A stretch of 64,000 nt of DNA from Staphylococcus chromogenes (GCF_029024625.1 NZ_CP118953.1:558001-622000), one strand, 5' to 3'; numbered from the stretch's first letter, positions 27,176 through 35,931 are shown. A program made the numbers and translations. The notes: generated by a model not told the origin, from the sequence alone.

Positions 27176-27215
27176 AAAAAAGTGGACTTGAAATCAAATT
27201 CAAGCCCACTTTTTA
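27176..27215 (-). terminator. Terminator downstream of the first CHAP gene
   Basis: AAAAAGTGG-A-CTTGAA pairs with TTCAAG-C-CCACTTTTT, one mismatch. It has U-runs on both strands; in context it ends the minus-strand CHAP gene. Confidence 0.8.
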
Positions 27216-27307
27216 TAAAGTTTATTTTAGAACGAGTGACATAGATGCACACACCCAATGCACTTAAATCAATTCAAAAATACAGCGCATCTTGTCATGA
27301 AGTTCTA

Positions 27308-27877
27308 TTATTTTACGTGAATGTAATTGTATGAACCAGCTTCACTTGCTGAAATTGTACGTTCACTTACACTGAATGGTCCGCCATTGTAGTTCATTTC
27401 TGAAACTGTAACTGAACCGTCTTCATTTACAGATTCTACATAAGCCACGTGGCCCATAGGTCCTTCAGATGATTGTAAAATTGAACCAGCTTCTGGTGTA
27501 TTGTTCACTGTGTAACCTGCTGCAGCTGCTGCACTTGCCCAGTTGTTAGCATTGCCCCATGTTGAACCGATTGATCCACCGACTTTGTCATACACGTACC
27601 AAGTACATTGACCCGCTGTGTATAAGTTACCTGCTGAAACAGAACCTGTTGAATGTGTAGATGTAGATGTAGTTGTTGTGTTTGTACCATTTGTATATGA
27701 TGAAGAGTTATTTGAAGAATAATCGTAGTTTGTTGAACCACCATTTGTATTGTAGTTGTAACTCCAAGAATAATTATAGCTACCTTCAGCGGCATCAGCA
27801 TCGTGATGATCTAATCCAATTGCTGCTGCACCTACTCCTGCTGTTAATGTTGTTACTGTAGCGATTTGCTTTAACAT
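27308..27877 (-). CDS. Secreted CHAP domain amidase (SsaA-like)
   Basis: A 189-residue exported protein. A signal peptide (basic MLKQ, hydrophobic core, cleavage at about DADAA-E, residue 30) is followed by a Ser/Thr/Tyr/Asn-rich linker (33-80) and a C-terminal CHAP domain with the nucleophile C91 ([11 protein letters not shown]) and H143 ([11 protein letters not shown]). CHAP proteins of this group are amidases/endopeptidases of peptidoglycan. There is no LysM domain. A WalR box about 156 bases upstream suggests control by the WalKR system. It is a paralogue of the gene at 32093, and the two share nearly the whole CHAP domain. Confidence 0.92.
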   Translation of the reverse strand: MLKQIATVTTLTAGVGAAAIGLDHHDADAAEGSYNYSWSYNYNTNGGSTNYDYSSNNSSSYTNGTNTTTTSTSTHSTGSVSAGNLYTAGQCTWYVYDKVGGSIGSTWGNANNWASAAAAAGYTVNNTPEAGSILQSSEGPMGHVAYVESVNEDGSVTVSEMNYNGGPFSVSERTISASEAGSYNYIHVK

Positions 27878-28032
27878 AATAAAAGTCCTCCTAAAGATTA
27901 ATTAGTATTTTATGAATAGATTCCTTATTTGCTTAAAGTATTCCCATGAGTATGCCACTCAAGGGGGATTTTTTGAATCGCTATTTTAACGACAAGACAA
28001 ACTTTAACAAAAAAACCAACCTTTGTGTGGAA

Positions 28033-28049
28033 TGTTACGATTTTGTAAT
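28033..28049 (+). promoter_or_regulatory. WalR box upstream of the first CHAP gene
   Basis: TGTTAC-GATTT-TGTAAT fits the WalR direct repeat TGTWAH-N5-TGTWAH. It lies about 156 bases before the start codon on the opposite strand to the gene. The rest of the 397-base gap holds only the terminator at 28188. Confidence 0.72.
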
Positions 28050-28187
28050 CAAATGTAAAATTAGTTGATTTATTTTGTAATGATAACTTTTAGAGTGTTT
28101 TTGAGAAATAAAAGTCAAAGACATCCAATTTTAAATGTCGAAGTAAGAGGGGAAAGTCAGTAGTGATGCGTTATTTTTGAAGCCAAA

Positions 28188-28222
28188 AAAGATAGGAGCA
28201 TGCGGGAGCGCTCCTATCTTTA
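28188..28222 (-). terminator. Terminator of the DUF4870 gene
   Basis: AAAGATAGGAGC and GCTCCTATCTTT form a 12-bp stem with a 10-base loop; the minus strand continues into a U-rich run. Confidence 0.8.
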
Positions 28223-28274
28223 GTGTTCTAACAAAAGGAATTATGTCACTGTTGTAACATTTTTTGTAACAATA

Positions 28275-28652
28275 TTATTTAAAAAAACGAATTGAAAGTG
28301 GGGGTAAATAATCTTCACCATTATAAGCTTTAATAATGGCGACGATGTGAAAAATAAATGAAAGCAGTAAAACAATCGGTAAAATAACAAAACCAATGAG
28401 TACAAACATGAGTAGAGAGGCAACGATAGACCAAATCGAATAAGAGATAATAAAGTTAAAATAATTTTTGCCGCTAATATCTACAAATCGAGAAGTGTCT
28501 CGTTTTATCAACCATATAAGTAAAGGTCCTATAATACTTGTGAAAAATGATGTGACATAAATAAGGACGGCCATTAAACGTTCATCATCAGTTGGAACGT
28601 TTATATGAGGTGTATTTACTTGATGATAAAAGTGCGCATCATTATGATTCAT
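28275..28652 (-). CDS. DUF4870 domain membrane protein
   Basis: A 125-residue protein with three to four membrane helices. The opening DDERLMAVLIYVTSFFTSIIGPLLIWLIKRD and the middle FVDISGKNYFNFIISYSIW, ending in FHIVAIIKAYNGEDYLPPLSIRFF, are the DUF4870 (Tic20-like fold) signature. No function is established for bacterial members. Monocistronic, with a terminator about 55 bases downstream. The N-terminal 25 residues are polar and His/Asn-rich. Confidence 0.85.
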   Translation of the reverse strand: MNHNDAHFYHQVNTPHINVPTDDERLMAVLIYVTSFFTSIIGPLLIWLIKRDTSRFVDISGKNYFNFIISYSIWSIVASLLMFVLIGFVILPIVLLLSFIFHIVAIIKAYNGEDYLPPLSIRFFK

Positions 28653-28842
28653 GTTAAGAATTCCTCCAATTTAATGTACAATATTTTACATTAATTTTAA
28701 CATATTTACTGAGTGATTTTACAAATATTTATGTTTCAAAATAGTATAAAATGAGCTTTTATAATAACTATTTTCTTTTAACGCTCGGTCTGTTAACATG
28801 CTTATGAGACATATTTATTTGATGAGGAGTGGGGAAGAAATC

Positions 28843-29919
28843 ATGAAAATTGCTATCGTAGGTTCAGGAAATGGGGCAGTGACAGCTGCTGTTCAAATGA
28901 AAGATAAAGGTCATGATGTACGTTTATATTGTAGAAATCAAAGCATTCATAAATTTGATCATGCCAAAGCAAAAGGGGGCTTTCAATTTATTGAAGAGGG
29001 TGAAAGTTCTTTTGTGCCTTTTACAGACATTAGCGACGATATGGCTTACGTTTTAGAGGATGCTGAAGTCATTATGTTAATCATTCCGTCATCTTTTATT
29101 GAATATTATGCAGAATTGATGGCACCTTATATTCACGATGATCAAATTATTTTCTTTAATATGGCAGCGGCTATGGGTTCTGCCCGTTTTATTAAAGTTT
29201 TAAATGAAGTGAAAAGTGACATTCGTCCTGTGTTAGCTGAAGCGAATACACTGACATATGGCACACGCGTTGATTTTGATGAAGCTATTGTCAATTTATC
29301 TTTAAATGTGCGTAAAGTTTATTTTTCAACATTCAATACGGAAGACTTAAGTGCCACATTTAAAAAAATTGAAACGCTTTATCCTTATATTGTAAAAGAA
29401 GAGAGCTTATGGCGAACAAATCTAGAAAATGGAAACCCTGAAGTGCATCCCGGACCAACTTTATTAAATGTAGGGCGTATTGATTATAGTGGAGATTTCG
29501 CTTTGTATAAAGAAGGCATTACAAAGCATACGGTGAGGCTATTACACGCAGTTGAATTAGAACGCTTAACGCTTGGAAGAAAATTAGGCTTTGAACTTGA
29601 AACAGCTAAGGAAGGGCGTATTGAACGTGGCTACTTAGAAAGAGAGGACGAGGATAAATCGCTAAAAACGTTATTTAATGAAAGTCCTGTTTTCTCTCAA
29701 ATTCGTGGTCCACATGAAGTGAATAATCGCTATCTCACAGAAGATATCGCTTACGGGCTTGTGTTATGGTCAAGTTTAGGCCGTGAAATTGGGGTTCCAA
29801 CGCCTAATATCGATGCAATTATTGTGATTGCATCAACAATTTTAGAACGTGATTTTTATAAAGAGGGATTAACGATTGAGGATTTAGGCCGTGAAAACGT
29901 TGGCTTAACATCTTATTAA
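28843..29919 (+). CDS. NAD/NADP octopine/nopaline dehydrogenase family protein
   Basis: A 358-residue enzyme. The N-terminal Rossmann fold has IVGSGNGAVTAAVQMKDKGHDV (residues 4-25), and the C-terminal half has the opine dehydrogenase helical domain with HPGPTLLNVGRIDYSGDFALYKEGIT, where His and neighbouring residues form the active site of this family. Opine dehydrogenases reductively join an amino acid and a keto acid, or run the reverse. It is not CntM, the staphylopine enzyme, because no cnt genes are near. The ATG at 28843 (after GTGGGGAAG) is used; earlier in-frame starts lack a ribosome site. An NhaC transporter gene follows after 20 bases, so enzyme and transporter probably share a substrate. 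Confidence 0.85.
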   Translation: MKIAIVGSGNGAVTAAVQMKDKGHDVRLYCRNQSIHKFDHAKAKGGFQFIEEGESSFVPFTDISDDMAYVLEDAEVIMLIIPSSFIEYYAELMAPYIHDDQIIFFNMAAAMGSARFIKVLNEVKSDIRPVLAEANTLTYGTRVDFDEAIVNLSLNVRKVYFSTFNTEDLSATFKKIETLYPYIVKEESLWRTNLENGNPEVHPGPTLLNVGRIDYSGDFALYKEGITKHTVRLLHAVELERLTLGRKLGFELETAKEGRIERGYLEREDEDKSLKTLFNESPVFSQIRGPHEVNNRYLTEDIAYGLVLWSSLGREIGVPTPNIDAIIVIASTILERDFYKEGLTIEDLGRENVGLTSY

Positions 29920-29939
29920 AAGCGATGGGGGGAGTATTC

Positions 29940-31352
29940 ATGACGCGAAAACCTACTTTATTAGAATCGCTATCAACCATTGTCGTGATGATGGTAGTGG
30001 TATGTGTAGGATTTATCTTTTTTGAAATTCCTGTTCAACCTTTACTGATTATTGCTTCAGCATATGCTGCATTTATCGCATGGCGTGTAGGTCTTCGTTG
30101 GAAAGATTTAGAAGAGGGGATTACACAACGATTGGCGACAGCGATGCCTGCGATTTTCATTATTCTTGCAGTGGGCATTATCGTTGGGACGTGGATGTAC
30201 TCAGGAACCGTACCAGGTTTAATATATTATGGTTTAAAGTTTTTAAGTCCACAATTTTTCCTAGTCTCTGCATTTATTATTTCGGCAGTTTGTTCTGTGG
30301 CAACTGGAACTGCATGGGGCTCGGCTTCTACTGCCGGCATCGCTTTAATCGCCATTGCTTTACAAATGGACATTCCTGCAGGTATGGCAGCGGGCGCGAT
30401 TATCTCTGGGGCAGTTTTTGGAGATAAGATGTCCCCATTATCAGATACGACAAATCTTGCATCACTTGTCACGCGTGTCAATATATTCAGCCATATTAAA
30501 CATATGATTTGGACGACGATTCCAGCATCAATAATCGGAATGATTATTTGGCATATTGCCTCTATGGGCCTTGCGCACAATGCGAACACTAAAAATATAC
30601 AAAAGTTGCTTCACGATATAGAAACGATGTATCATATGAACTTTTTAATTTGGATTCCTGCGATTGTGATTATTGCTTGTCTTGCTTTTAAAATGGCAAC
30701 AGTGCCAGCGATGCTAATTTCGAGCGCATCTGCCATTATTGTTGGAACGCTTAATCATGGATTCAAATTACAAGATGGCTTTAAAGCTACATTTAATGGT
30801 TTTACACCTGATATGTTGTTAGTGAAAACAGAGGGATTATCGAAAAATGCACTTACACTGATTGAACAAGGCGGCATCATGAGTATGACTCAAATTATCG
30901 TAACGATTTTTTGTGGTTATGCTTTTGCTGGCATCGTTGAAAAGGCAGGCTGTTTAGATGTACTTTTAGAATCAATTTCAAGTCGTGTGAATCATCGTGG
31001 ATCACTCATATTGGTGACAGTTATCGGGACTTTAACGATGGTGTTAGCTGCAGGTGTAGCTTCTGTGGCGATTATCATGGTTGGCGTTTTATTAATGGAT
31101 ATGTACAACAAAATGGGTTATGATCGCGTCAATTTATCTCGGACACTTGAAGATTCAGGCACAATGGTCCTACCATTAATCCCTTGGGGAACATCCGGTG
31201 TTTATTATACGCAACAACTCGGCGTTCCGGTAAGCGAGTTTTTCATTTGGGCCATTCCTTGTTACCTATGTATCGTGATTGCCTTATTTTACGGTTTTAC
31301 AGGTATAGGTATTAAAAAAGGAACAACACCTGATAAAACGATGACAACATAA
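29940..31352 (+). CDS. NhaC family Na+/H+ antiporter-like transporter
   Basis: A 470-residue membrane protein with about twelve helices. Family motifs are ATGTAWGSASTAGIALIAIA with GAVFGDKMSPLSDTTNLAS (near residues 125-180), and the second repeat around VASVAIIMVGVLLMDMY and MVLPLIPWGTSGVYY. It belongs to the NhaC/malate-lactate antiporter group. Members exchange sodium or protons for organic acids or amino acids. The operon with the opine-dehydrogenase-like gene suggests an organic substrate rather than pH control; this is inference. GGGGGGAG precedes the ATG. Confidence 0.85.
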   Translation: MTRKPTLLESLSTIVVMMVVVCVGFIFFEIPVQPLLIIASAYAAFIAWRVGLRWKDLEEGITQRLATAMPAIFIILAVGIIVGTWMYSGTVPGLIYYGLKFLSPQFFLVSAFIISAVCSVATGTAWGSASTAGIALIAIALQMDIPAGMAAGAIISGAVFGDKMSPLSDTTNLASLVTRVNIFSHIKHMIWTTIPASIIGMIIWHIASMGLAHNANTKNIQKLLHDIETMYHMNFLIWIPAIVIIACLAFKMATVPAMLISSASAIIVGTLNHGFKLQDGFKATFNGFTPDMLLVKTEGLSKNALTLIEQGGIMSMTQIIVTIFCGYAFAGIVEKAGCLDVLLESISSRVNHRGSLILVTVIGTLTMVLAAGVASVAIIMVGVLLMDMYNKMGYDRVNLSRTLEDSGTMVLPLIPWGTSGVYYTQQLGVPVSEFFIWAIPCYLCIVIALFYGFTGIGIKKGTTPDKTMTT

Positions 31353-31449
31353 ATGTCCATGATATACGCTTGGTTTTAATAAAATGTGAAATTTATATGT
31401 TTAAAATTACCAAAAACGGTAATACTATTAATGTAAATGAGGTGATTCC

Positions 31450-31950
31450 ATATTTTACTTAATAGTTCTTGTAGCGATGACACTATTAGGGTTTGGGATT
31501 CACCAATTTATCAATAAAGACTTACTTGTACTAAAAAGTCCTTCTATCATTTTCTGGGGTGCCAGCTTTATATTGTATTTTGTAGCGATTGTACTTTATA
31601 AAGCTGAAACCCTTACTTTTGTGTTTAAAGTCCATGAGGCTATGATCATCACTATATTCGGTTTTACGGTGTTATGGGTTTATTCACATTTATATAAGTC
31701 TATTGATACAATTGTCTATACGGTCATTATCGCCATACTAACGCTCATGTGCGCTTTAGTTACCATCCCAAACCCTCATGCAGACATGATATCACTGATG
31801 CTCGTTGTGCGACTAATTTTAACGATGTTGTTTGTCGCAGTGGGTGTTCATGTAGTCTGGAAGCAAATTAAAGCCAAACAGATGGAAAATTTTCCACTGT
31901 TGTATCTCTTTGCCTTTGGATATTGGGTCACTATTGCCTATTGGATATAA
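31450..31950 (+). CDS. Membrane protein of unknown function, probable ATA start
   Basis: A protein of about 166 residues with five membrane helices and no recognised family. The first in-frame ATG is at 31477, but it has no ribosome site and would cut the first helix. An AGGTGA ribosome site at 31441-31445 stands just ahead of an in-frame ATA codon at 31450, which begins a clean hydrophobic helix (FYLIVLVAMTLLGFGI). No ATG, GTG or TTG lies in frame between the ribosome site and that helix. ATA is therefore taken as the likely start, with moderate certainty. It follows the NhaC gene by about 100 bases and ends before a terminator. Confidence 0.6.
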   Translation: MFYLIVLVAMTLLGFGIHQFINKDLLVLKSPSIIFWGASFILYFVAIVLYKAETLTFVFKVHEAMIITIFGFTVLWVYSHLYKSIDTIVYTVIIAILTLMCALVTIPNPHADMISLMLVVRLILTMLFVAVGVHVVWKQIKAKQMENFPLLYLFAFGYWVTIAYWI

Positions 31951-31976
31951 AAGGTTTCTGAAACAGTAACCGTTTG

Positions 31977-32013
31977 CTGCCTACGAAGTACTTTGCTTTG
32001 TGGGCAGTTTTTT
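31977..32013 (+). terminator. Terminator after the membrane protein gene
   Basis: CTGCCTACGAAG pairs with CTTTGTGGGCAG, then T6. Its 3' half matches the terminator at 11181. Confidence 0.85.
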
Positions 32014-32024
32014 AATACCAAAAA

Positions 32025-32055
32025 AAGACCAACCTTTTTGAGAGAGGTTGGTCTT
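32025..32055 (-). terminator. Terminator of ssaA
   Basis: AAGACCAACCT and AGGTTGGTCTT form an 11-bp stem; the minus strand continues with a U-run. Confidence 0.88.
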
Positions 32056-32092
32056 AAAACTAAGGTTTCCTATAGCTAGGAAAGTATGTGTA

Positions 32093-32875
32093 TTAGTGGA
32101 TGAAGTTATAGCTTGCTGCTTGGCTCGCAGAAATTGTACGTGAAGTCACAACACCAGGGCCTTGGCCGTAGTTCATTTCTGATACCGTGATAGATCCATT
32201 ATCATTAACAGATTCTACATAAGCTACGTGACCGAATGGGCCAGCTGTCGTTTGCATGATAGCGCCTGCTTTAGGTGTATGGTTTACTGAGTAACCTGCA
32301 GCAGCTGCAGCGCTTGCCCAGTTATTAGCATTGCCCCATGTTGAACCGATTGTACCACCGACACGGTCAAAAACGTAGTAAGTACATTGTCCAACAGTGT
32401 ATAAGTTAGAACCAGATGTACCTCTTGATACAGAGCGTGTTGCATTAGATGTTGTTGAAGTTGTATAACTGTTATTTGATGTCATTGCTTTTGGTGCTGA
32501 TGTTTGTACAGGCGCACTGTAGTTACGTGTTGGTGTAGCATATGAATAAGATGATGCGTTTGAATTGTTAGCATTTGAATAATTTGCATAAGATGCACGT
32601 GAGTATGATGGATTGCTAGCGTATGAATTGCTTTGAGTTGTGTAATTGTAGTTATAACCATTACCACCATTAAATTGAGCTGGAGACCAGTTACCTTGCC
32701 ATGTAAAATGGTATTGATTGTTTTGGTCGATTGTATAGCTGTAACTATAAGATGTTGGATCGTTTGGATTATATCCACCATTATATTCAGCAGCATCTGC
32801 TTCTTGTCCGTGTGCTAAAGTGAATGCAGCTACACCTGCAGTAGCGATTGTAGTCGTAGCGATTATTTTTTTCAT
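32093..32875 (-). CDS. ssaA: Staphylococcal secretory antigen SsaA, CHAP amidase
   Basis: A 260-residue secreted protein. The signal peptide ends near HGQEADAA (about residue 29). A long Tyr/Asn/Ser-rich low-complexity region spans 30-150, with repeats of the [17 protein letters not shown] kind. The CHAP domain has C164 ([11 protein letters not shown]) and H216 ([11 protein letters not shown]). It acts on cell-wall peptidoglycan outside the cell. AGGAGGA precedes the ATG, and a WalR box lies 150 bases upstream, fitting the known WalKR control of ssaA. The linker is much longer than in the paralogue at 27308. Opposite-strand frames here are shadows of the low-complexity region. Confidence 0.9.
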   Translation of the reverse strand: MKKIIATTTIATAGVAAFTLAHGQEADAAEYNGGYNPNDPTSYSYSYTIDQNNQYHFTWQGNWSPAQFNGGNGYNYNYTTQSNSYASNPSYSRASYANYSNANNSNASSYSYATPTRNYSAPVQTSAPKAMTSNNSYTTSTTSNATRSVSRGTSGSNLYTVGQCTYYVFDRVGGTIGSTWGNANNWASAAAAAGYSVNHTPKAGAIMQTTAGPFGHVAYVESVNDNGSITVSEMNYGQGPGVVTSRTISASQAASYNFIH

Positions 32876-33024
32876 TTGAAAAAGTCCTCCTAAAAAGTTT
32901 AATACATATTTATTTTAAAAATAGGCCAAATGCAAAAGTGACATACTTTAATATTAATTTTAAAAATTTACTTTGTTTTAACAACGAATAATACTTTAAC
33001 AGAAAAGCGCGTATTTGTGTGCGG

Positions 33025-33041
33025 TGTTACCACTTTGTAAT
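33025..33041 (+). promoter_or_regulatory. WalR box upstream of ssaA
   Basis: TGTTAC-CACTT-TGTAAT, an exact TGTWAH-N5-TGTWAH match, 150 bases before the ssaA start codon. Confidence 0.75.
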
Positions 33042-33151
33042 TTTTAAGAAAATTTGAATGATTTAGCCAGATATGTTATGGGGAAAGAAGTGCATGATTT
33101 ATCACTACTTTTTTATAGGAAGTGGAAAATTTAGAGTTGTTAGAAAATAAT

Positions 33152-33168
33152 TGTTACCATTTTGTAAT
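33152..33168 (+). promoter_or_regulatory. Second WalR box in the ssaA upstream region
   Basis: TGTTAC-CATTT-TGTAAT, an exact match in the same orientation, 277 bases from ssaA and 161 bases before the plus-strand PH-domain gene. Which gene it serves is unclear. The remaining gap holds no coding frame. Confidence 0.62.
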
Positions 33169-33328
33169 ATAACTGATACTTAAAGGAATAACTACTCTTA
33201 CTTCTCAAAGGGTAATAAGTAAAAGAAGAAGTGAACCACATGCTGCGTTATGAACCAATCACAAAGTGAGTATTTTCACACTCTTCTTGTTATAATCGAA
33301 GCGAGACTTTTTAGAAGGAGTGGATAAG

Positions 33329-33673
33329 ATGATACTTGACCGTGTGAACCCAGAAGATTTATTTCCAACTGAGAAAGTAGGACCAGCTGTTCTAGGCATT
33401 ATTGAATATGAAGTACAAGGACAAAGCGAATATGAAGGGGCCTATATCGCAACAAATGAGCGATTAATTATGAATGTAGATATGAACGGTCAATTTTATT
33501 ACCGAAATATTCCTTATAACGATATTTCAAGTATTTCCTATGAAGACGGGAAGCTTTTGTTTGGTTTTGAAGTTGGAAAAGTCGCGATGAAATCTCTCAA
33601 AAGTAAAAATGTAGATGCATTTATTGCGTATGTACAACAACAAATGACACATGCAACTAAAACACAAAATTAG
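33329..33673 (+). CDS. YokE-like PH domain protein
   Basis: A 114-residue soluble protein. The pattern GAYIATNERLIMNVDMNGQFYYRNIPYNDISSISYEDGKLLFGFE is the bacterial PH-like (YokE/bPH) beta barrel, where 'IATNERL' and 'I-P-Y-x-DI-S-I' are the usual strands. The C-terminal helix (VDAFIAYVQQQM) completes the fold. The role is unknown. GAAGGAG lies eight bases before the ATG at 33329. Transcribed alone. Confidence 0.78.
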   Translation: MILDRVNPEDLFPTEKVGPAVLGIIEYEVQGQSEYEGAYIATNERLIMNVDMNGQFYYRNIPYNDISSISYEDGKLLFGFEVGKVAMKSLKSKNVDAFIAYVQQQMTHATKTQN

Positions 33674-33802
33674 ATGCAGAAGCTGATTTGAAGGGCTTTT
33701 GAGAAAAAATATTTCAAATTCGAAATAAAATCATTGACGCACGAAATGTTAGGGCGTATACTTTGAGTATAATATTTATACTGAAGTTGAGGTGACAATG
33801 GC

Positions 33803-34852
33803 ATGAAAATAGAATTAGGTTTAACTTCATTTGCCGACAACCACGAAATCTATACTGAAGAAGGATCCTCCCCAGCACTTTCAAATGCTGAACGTATTCG
33901 TCACATCGTCGAAGAAATTCAAGTTGCGGATGAAGTAGGCTTGGATGTCTATGGTCTTGGGGAACATCATCGCCCAGATTATGCAGTCTCAAGCCCTGCT
34001 ACAGTGCTTGCGGCAGCAGCAGCGACCACTGAAAATATAAAATTGTCTTCTGCTGTGACAGTGCTTTCTTCAGACGATCCTGTACGTGTGTATCAACAAT
34101 TCTCTACAGTTGATGCCATTTCAAATGGACGTGCTGAAATAATGGCGGGTCGAGGCTCATTTATAGAATCTTTCCCATTATTTGGGTACGATTTAAATAA
34201 CTACGAACAATTATTTGATGAAAAATTGCAACTTTTAATGGATATTAACAAAAATGAAATTGTTCATTGGGAAGGCAGCATGAGACCTAAAATTGATGGT
34301 TTAGGTGTATATCCTAGAGCGGATAAGGAAATTCCAATTTGGCTTGCAACTGGAGGCACTCCAGAGTCTTCTCTTAAAGCAGGTGCGTTAGGTTTGCCGA
34401 TTACTTATGCTATTATAGGAGGTAATCCAAAACGATTTGCGCGTAATGTTGCGATGTATAAAGCAATCGCAGAGTCCAATGGCTTTAATGCAGACGACTT
34501 ACAAGTTGCTTCACACTCATGGGGTTATGTGGCAGATACTGATGAACAAGCACAAGCTGAATATATGCCAGCAACAGAAGCCCATCATAACATTATTGCG
34601 AAAGAACGTGGATGGCCACCGTTTACGTTAGAACACTTCCAACGTGAAATTGGTCCAAATGGCGCAATGTATGTAGGTAGCCCTGAAACAGTCGCACAAA
34701 AAATTATTGATACTGTTGAAGCATTAGGACTTACACGTTTTATGTTACACCTTCCAATAGGGTCAATCCCGCATGAACGTACACTTCGTTCTATCCGTTT
34801 ATTCGGTGAGAAAGTAAAACCAATTGTAGATCAATATTTTGAAAATAAATAA
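33803..34852 (+). CDS. LLM class flavin-dependent oxidoreductase (luciferase-like)
   Basis: A 349-residue TIM-barrel flavoenzyme of the bacterial luciferase superfamily, type 1 (LuxA-like without the partner). Typical elements are ADEVGLDVYGLGEHHRPDYAVSSPATVLAAAAATTENIKLSSAVTVLSSDDPVRVYQQFSTVDAISNGRAEIMAGRGS near the N-terminus. Such enzymes use FMN and a reductase to oxidise small organics; the substrate is unknown. GAGGTG precedes the ATG. The next gene follows after 18 bases, so both are probably one transcript. Confidence 0.88.
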   Translation: MKIELGLTSFADNHEIYTEEGSSPALSNAERIRHIVEEIQVADEVGLDVYGLGEHHRPDYAVSSPATVLAAAAATTENIKLSSAVTVLSSDDPVRVYQQFSTVDAISNGRAEIMAGRGSFIESFPLFGYDLNNYEQLFDEKLQLLMDINKNEIVHWEGSMRPKIDGLGVYPRADKEIPIWLATGGTPESSLKAGALGLPITYAIIGGNPKRFARNVAMYKAIAESNGFNADDLQVASHSWGYVADTDEQAQAEYMPATEAHHNIIAKERGWPPFTLEHFQREIGPNGAMYVGSPETVAQKIIDTVEALGLTRFMLHLPIGSIPHERTLRSIRLFGEKVKPIVDQYFENK

Positions 34853-34870
34853 TTAAGGAGAGATTTAACA

Positions 34871-35224
34871 ATGTTATTAAGATATGTAACAAATTTAAAA
34901 TTAGCAAAAGAATTACTTGGAGCAGCTAAACCTAAATTAAAAAACGATCAAGGGATGAGAGATGCATTTGAATCATTCAATCTATCACCTGAGCTCGTAC
35001 GTGTTGTAGGTGCAGCTGAAGGCGCAGCAGCCGTATTATTCGGTTTAAGTATTTTTAATAAACGTTTATCTCAAGCAGCATCAATCATCACAGTTATCGT
35101 ACTTGGTGTAGCAATTCAAAAACACTTTGCTGCTGGACATGGTAAAGAAGGTGCTAAAGCTGCAATTGATATTGCTTCAATGGCAGGTTTAAGCTTAGCA
35201 GATACGTTAGTAAGCCGTAAATAA
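34871..35224 (+). CDS. Small membrane protein (DoxX-like), cotranscribed with the LLM oxidoreductase
   Basis: A 117-residue protein with three hydrophobic segments (about residues 44-60, 66-82 and 97-112). The order of helix, conserved E-x-AAAVLFGLSIF and GVAIQKH resembles small DoxX-type membrane proteins, but I cannot confirm the family. AAGGAG precedes the ATG. The 18-base spacing to the flavoenzyme upstream suggests a joint redox role, which is inference. A terminator follows. Confidence 0.65.
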   Translation: MLLRYVTNLKLAKELLGAAKPKLKNDQGMRDAFESFNLSPELVRVVGAAEGAAAVLFGLSIFNKRLSQAASIITVIVLGVAIQKHFAAGHGKEGAKAAIDIASMAGLSLADTLVSRK

Positions 35225-35256
35225 ATTTTAAAGTAATAGATTCCGATAAAATAAGC

Positions 35257-35291
35257 AAAACAGGTTAGGACAATGGTTCTAACCTGTTTTT
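35257..35291 (+). terminator. Terminator of the LLM/membrane-protein operon
   Basis: AAAACAGGTTAG and CTAACCTGTTTT form a 12-bp stem with a following T-run. Confidence 0.9.
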
Positions 35292-35482
35292 GTATTCAAA
35301 ATCACCTCAAAAAGTGAGTGGTTTAAGAATATTTTGAATATATTTCCAGAAAGTAATTGAAAAAAACACGTCAACGGTTTAGAATACAATATATAATAAA
35401 ATAAATTTCCAAGTAAATATAGTTTTAGAAAAACAGAACGTTACGTATACATCTTGGATAGACAACTTTGGGGTGATTAAAA

Positions 35483-35830
35483 ATGAGAAAATATCCAATT
35501 AAAAACATGAAAGAATTCATTGCGATGACGCGAACAGTCAAAGAAACATCAACTCTCATAAAACAAAAACATGGACTGACATACGAAGAAATGTACATTC
35601 TTGTTTATGTTTATGAAAAAAGGCTTCCAGCATACAATGTGAAAGACATCATTACGGTTTCAAAATTTAAACCCTACTACATCACAAAAGCATTACAGAA
35701 ACTTAAAGAACAAGGATATTTATCTAAAAAACGTAATGAACAAGATGAACGTACCGTAATTATTGAAATTACAAAAGATCAATACAAAATGATTGACCAA
35801 CTGTTCAAACAAATAGAAACGCTGTTTTGA
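35483..35830 (+). CDS. sarR: SarA family transcriptional regulator SarR
   Basis: A 115-residue single-domain winged-helix regulator of the SarA/MarR group. The core LTYEEMYILVYVYEK, FKPYYITKALQKLKEQGYLSKKRNEQDERTVIIEIT holds the recognition helix and the KKR-x2-DERTV wing typical of staphylococcal Sar proteins. In S. aureus, SarR binds the sar promoters and limits SarA. The identification rests on similarity to the remembered SarR sequence (FKPYY-TKALQKLK...LSKKR..QDERTVI) and on position. The N-terminus (RKYPIKNMKEFIAMTRT) differs more. A GGGTGA ribosome site precedes the start. Confidence 0.87.
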   Translation: MRKYPIKNMKEFIAMTRTVKETSTLIKQKHGLTYEEMYILVYVYEKRLPAYNVKDIITVSKFKPYYITKALQKLKEQGYLSKKRNEQDERTVIIEITKDQYKMIDQLFKQIETLF

Positions 35831-35931
35831 TAAAGATGTATTGCATTAAATCAATGGATATATAACTCAGAGCATAATCATGCGTGACATTCTGGATAAA
35901 TACTTAAGATGTTTTATGACAACGCGTCATC

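Noticed and set aside
27505-27861. Low-complexity reading frames opposite to or overlapping the first CHAP gene
   Set aside because: They are shadows of the Ser/Thr/Asn-rich linker codons; no ribosome site or family motif.
28253-28270. WalR-like pair TGTAAC-N6-TGTAAC
   Set aside because: The spacer is six, not five, and it lies just downstream of the DUF4870 stop, not in a promoter.
32482-32818. Reading frames within ssaA on either strand
   Set aside because: Produced by the repetitive Tyr/Asn/Ser linker; the CHAP gene with signal peptide and ribosome site explains the region.
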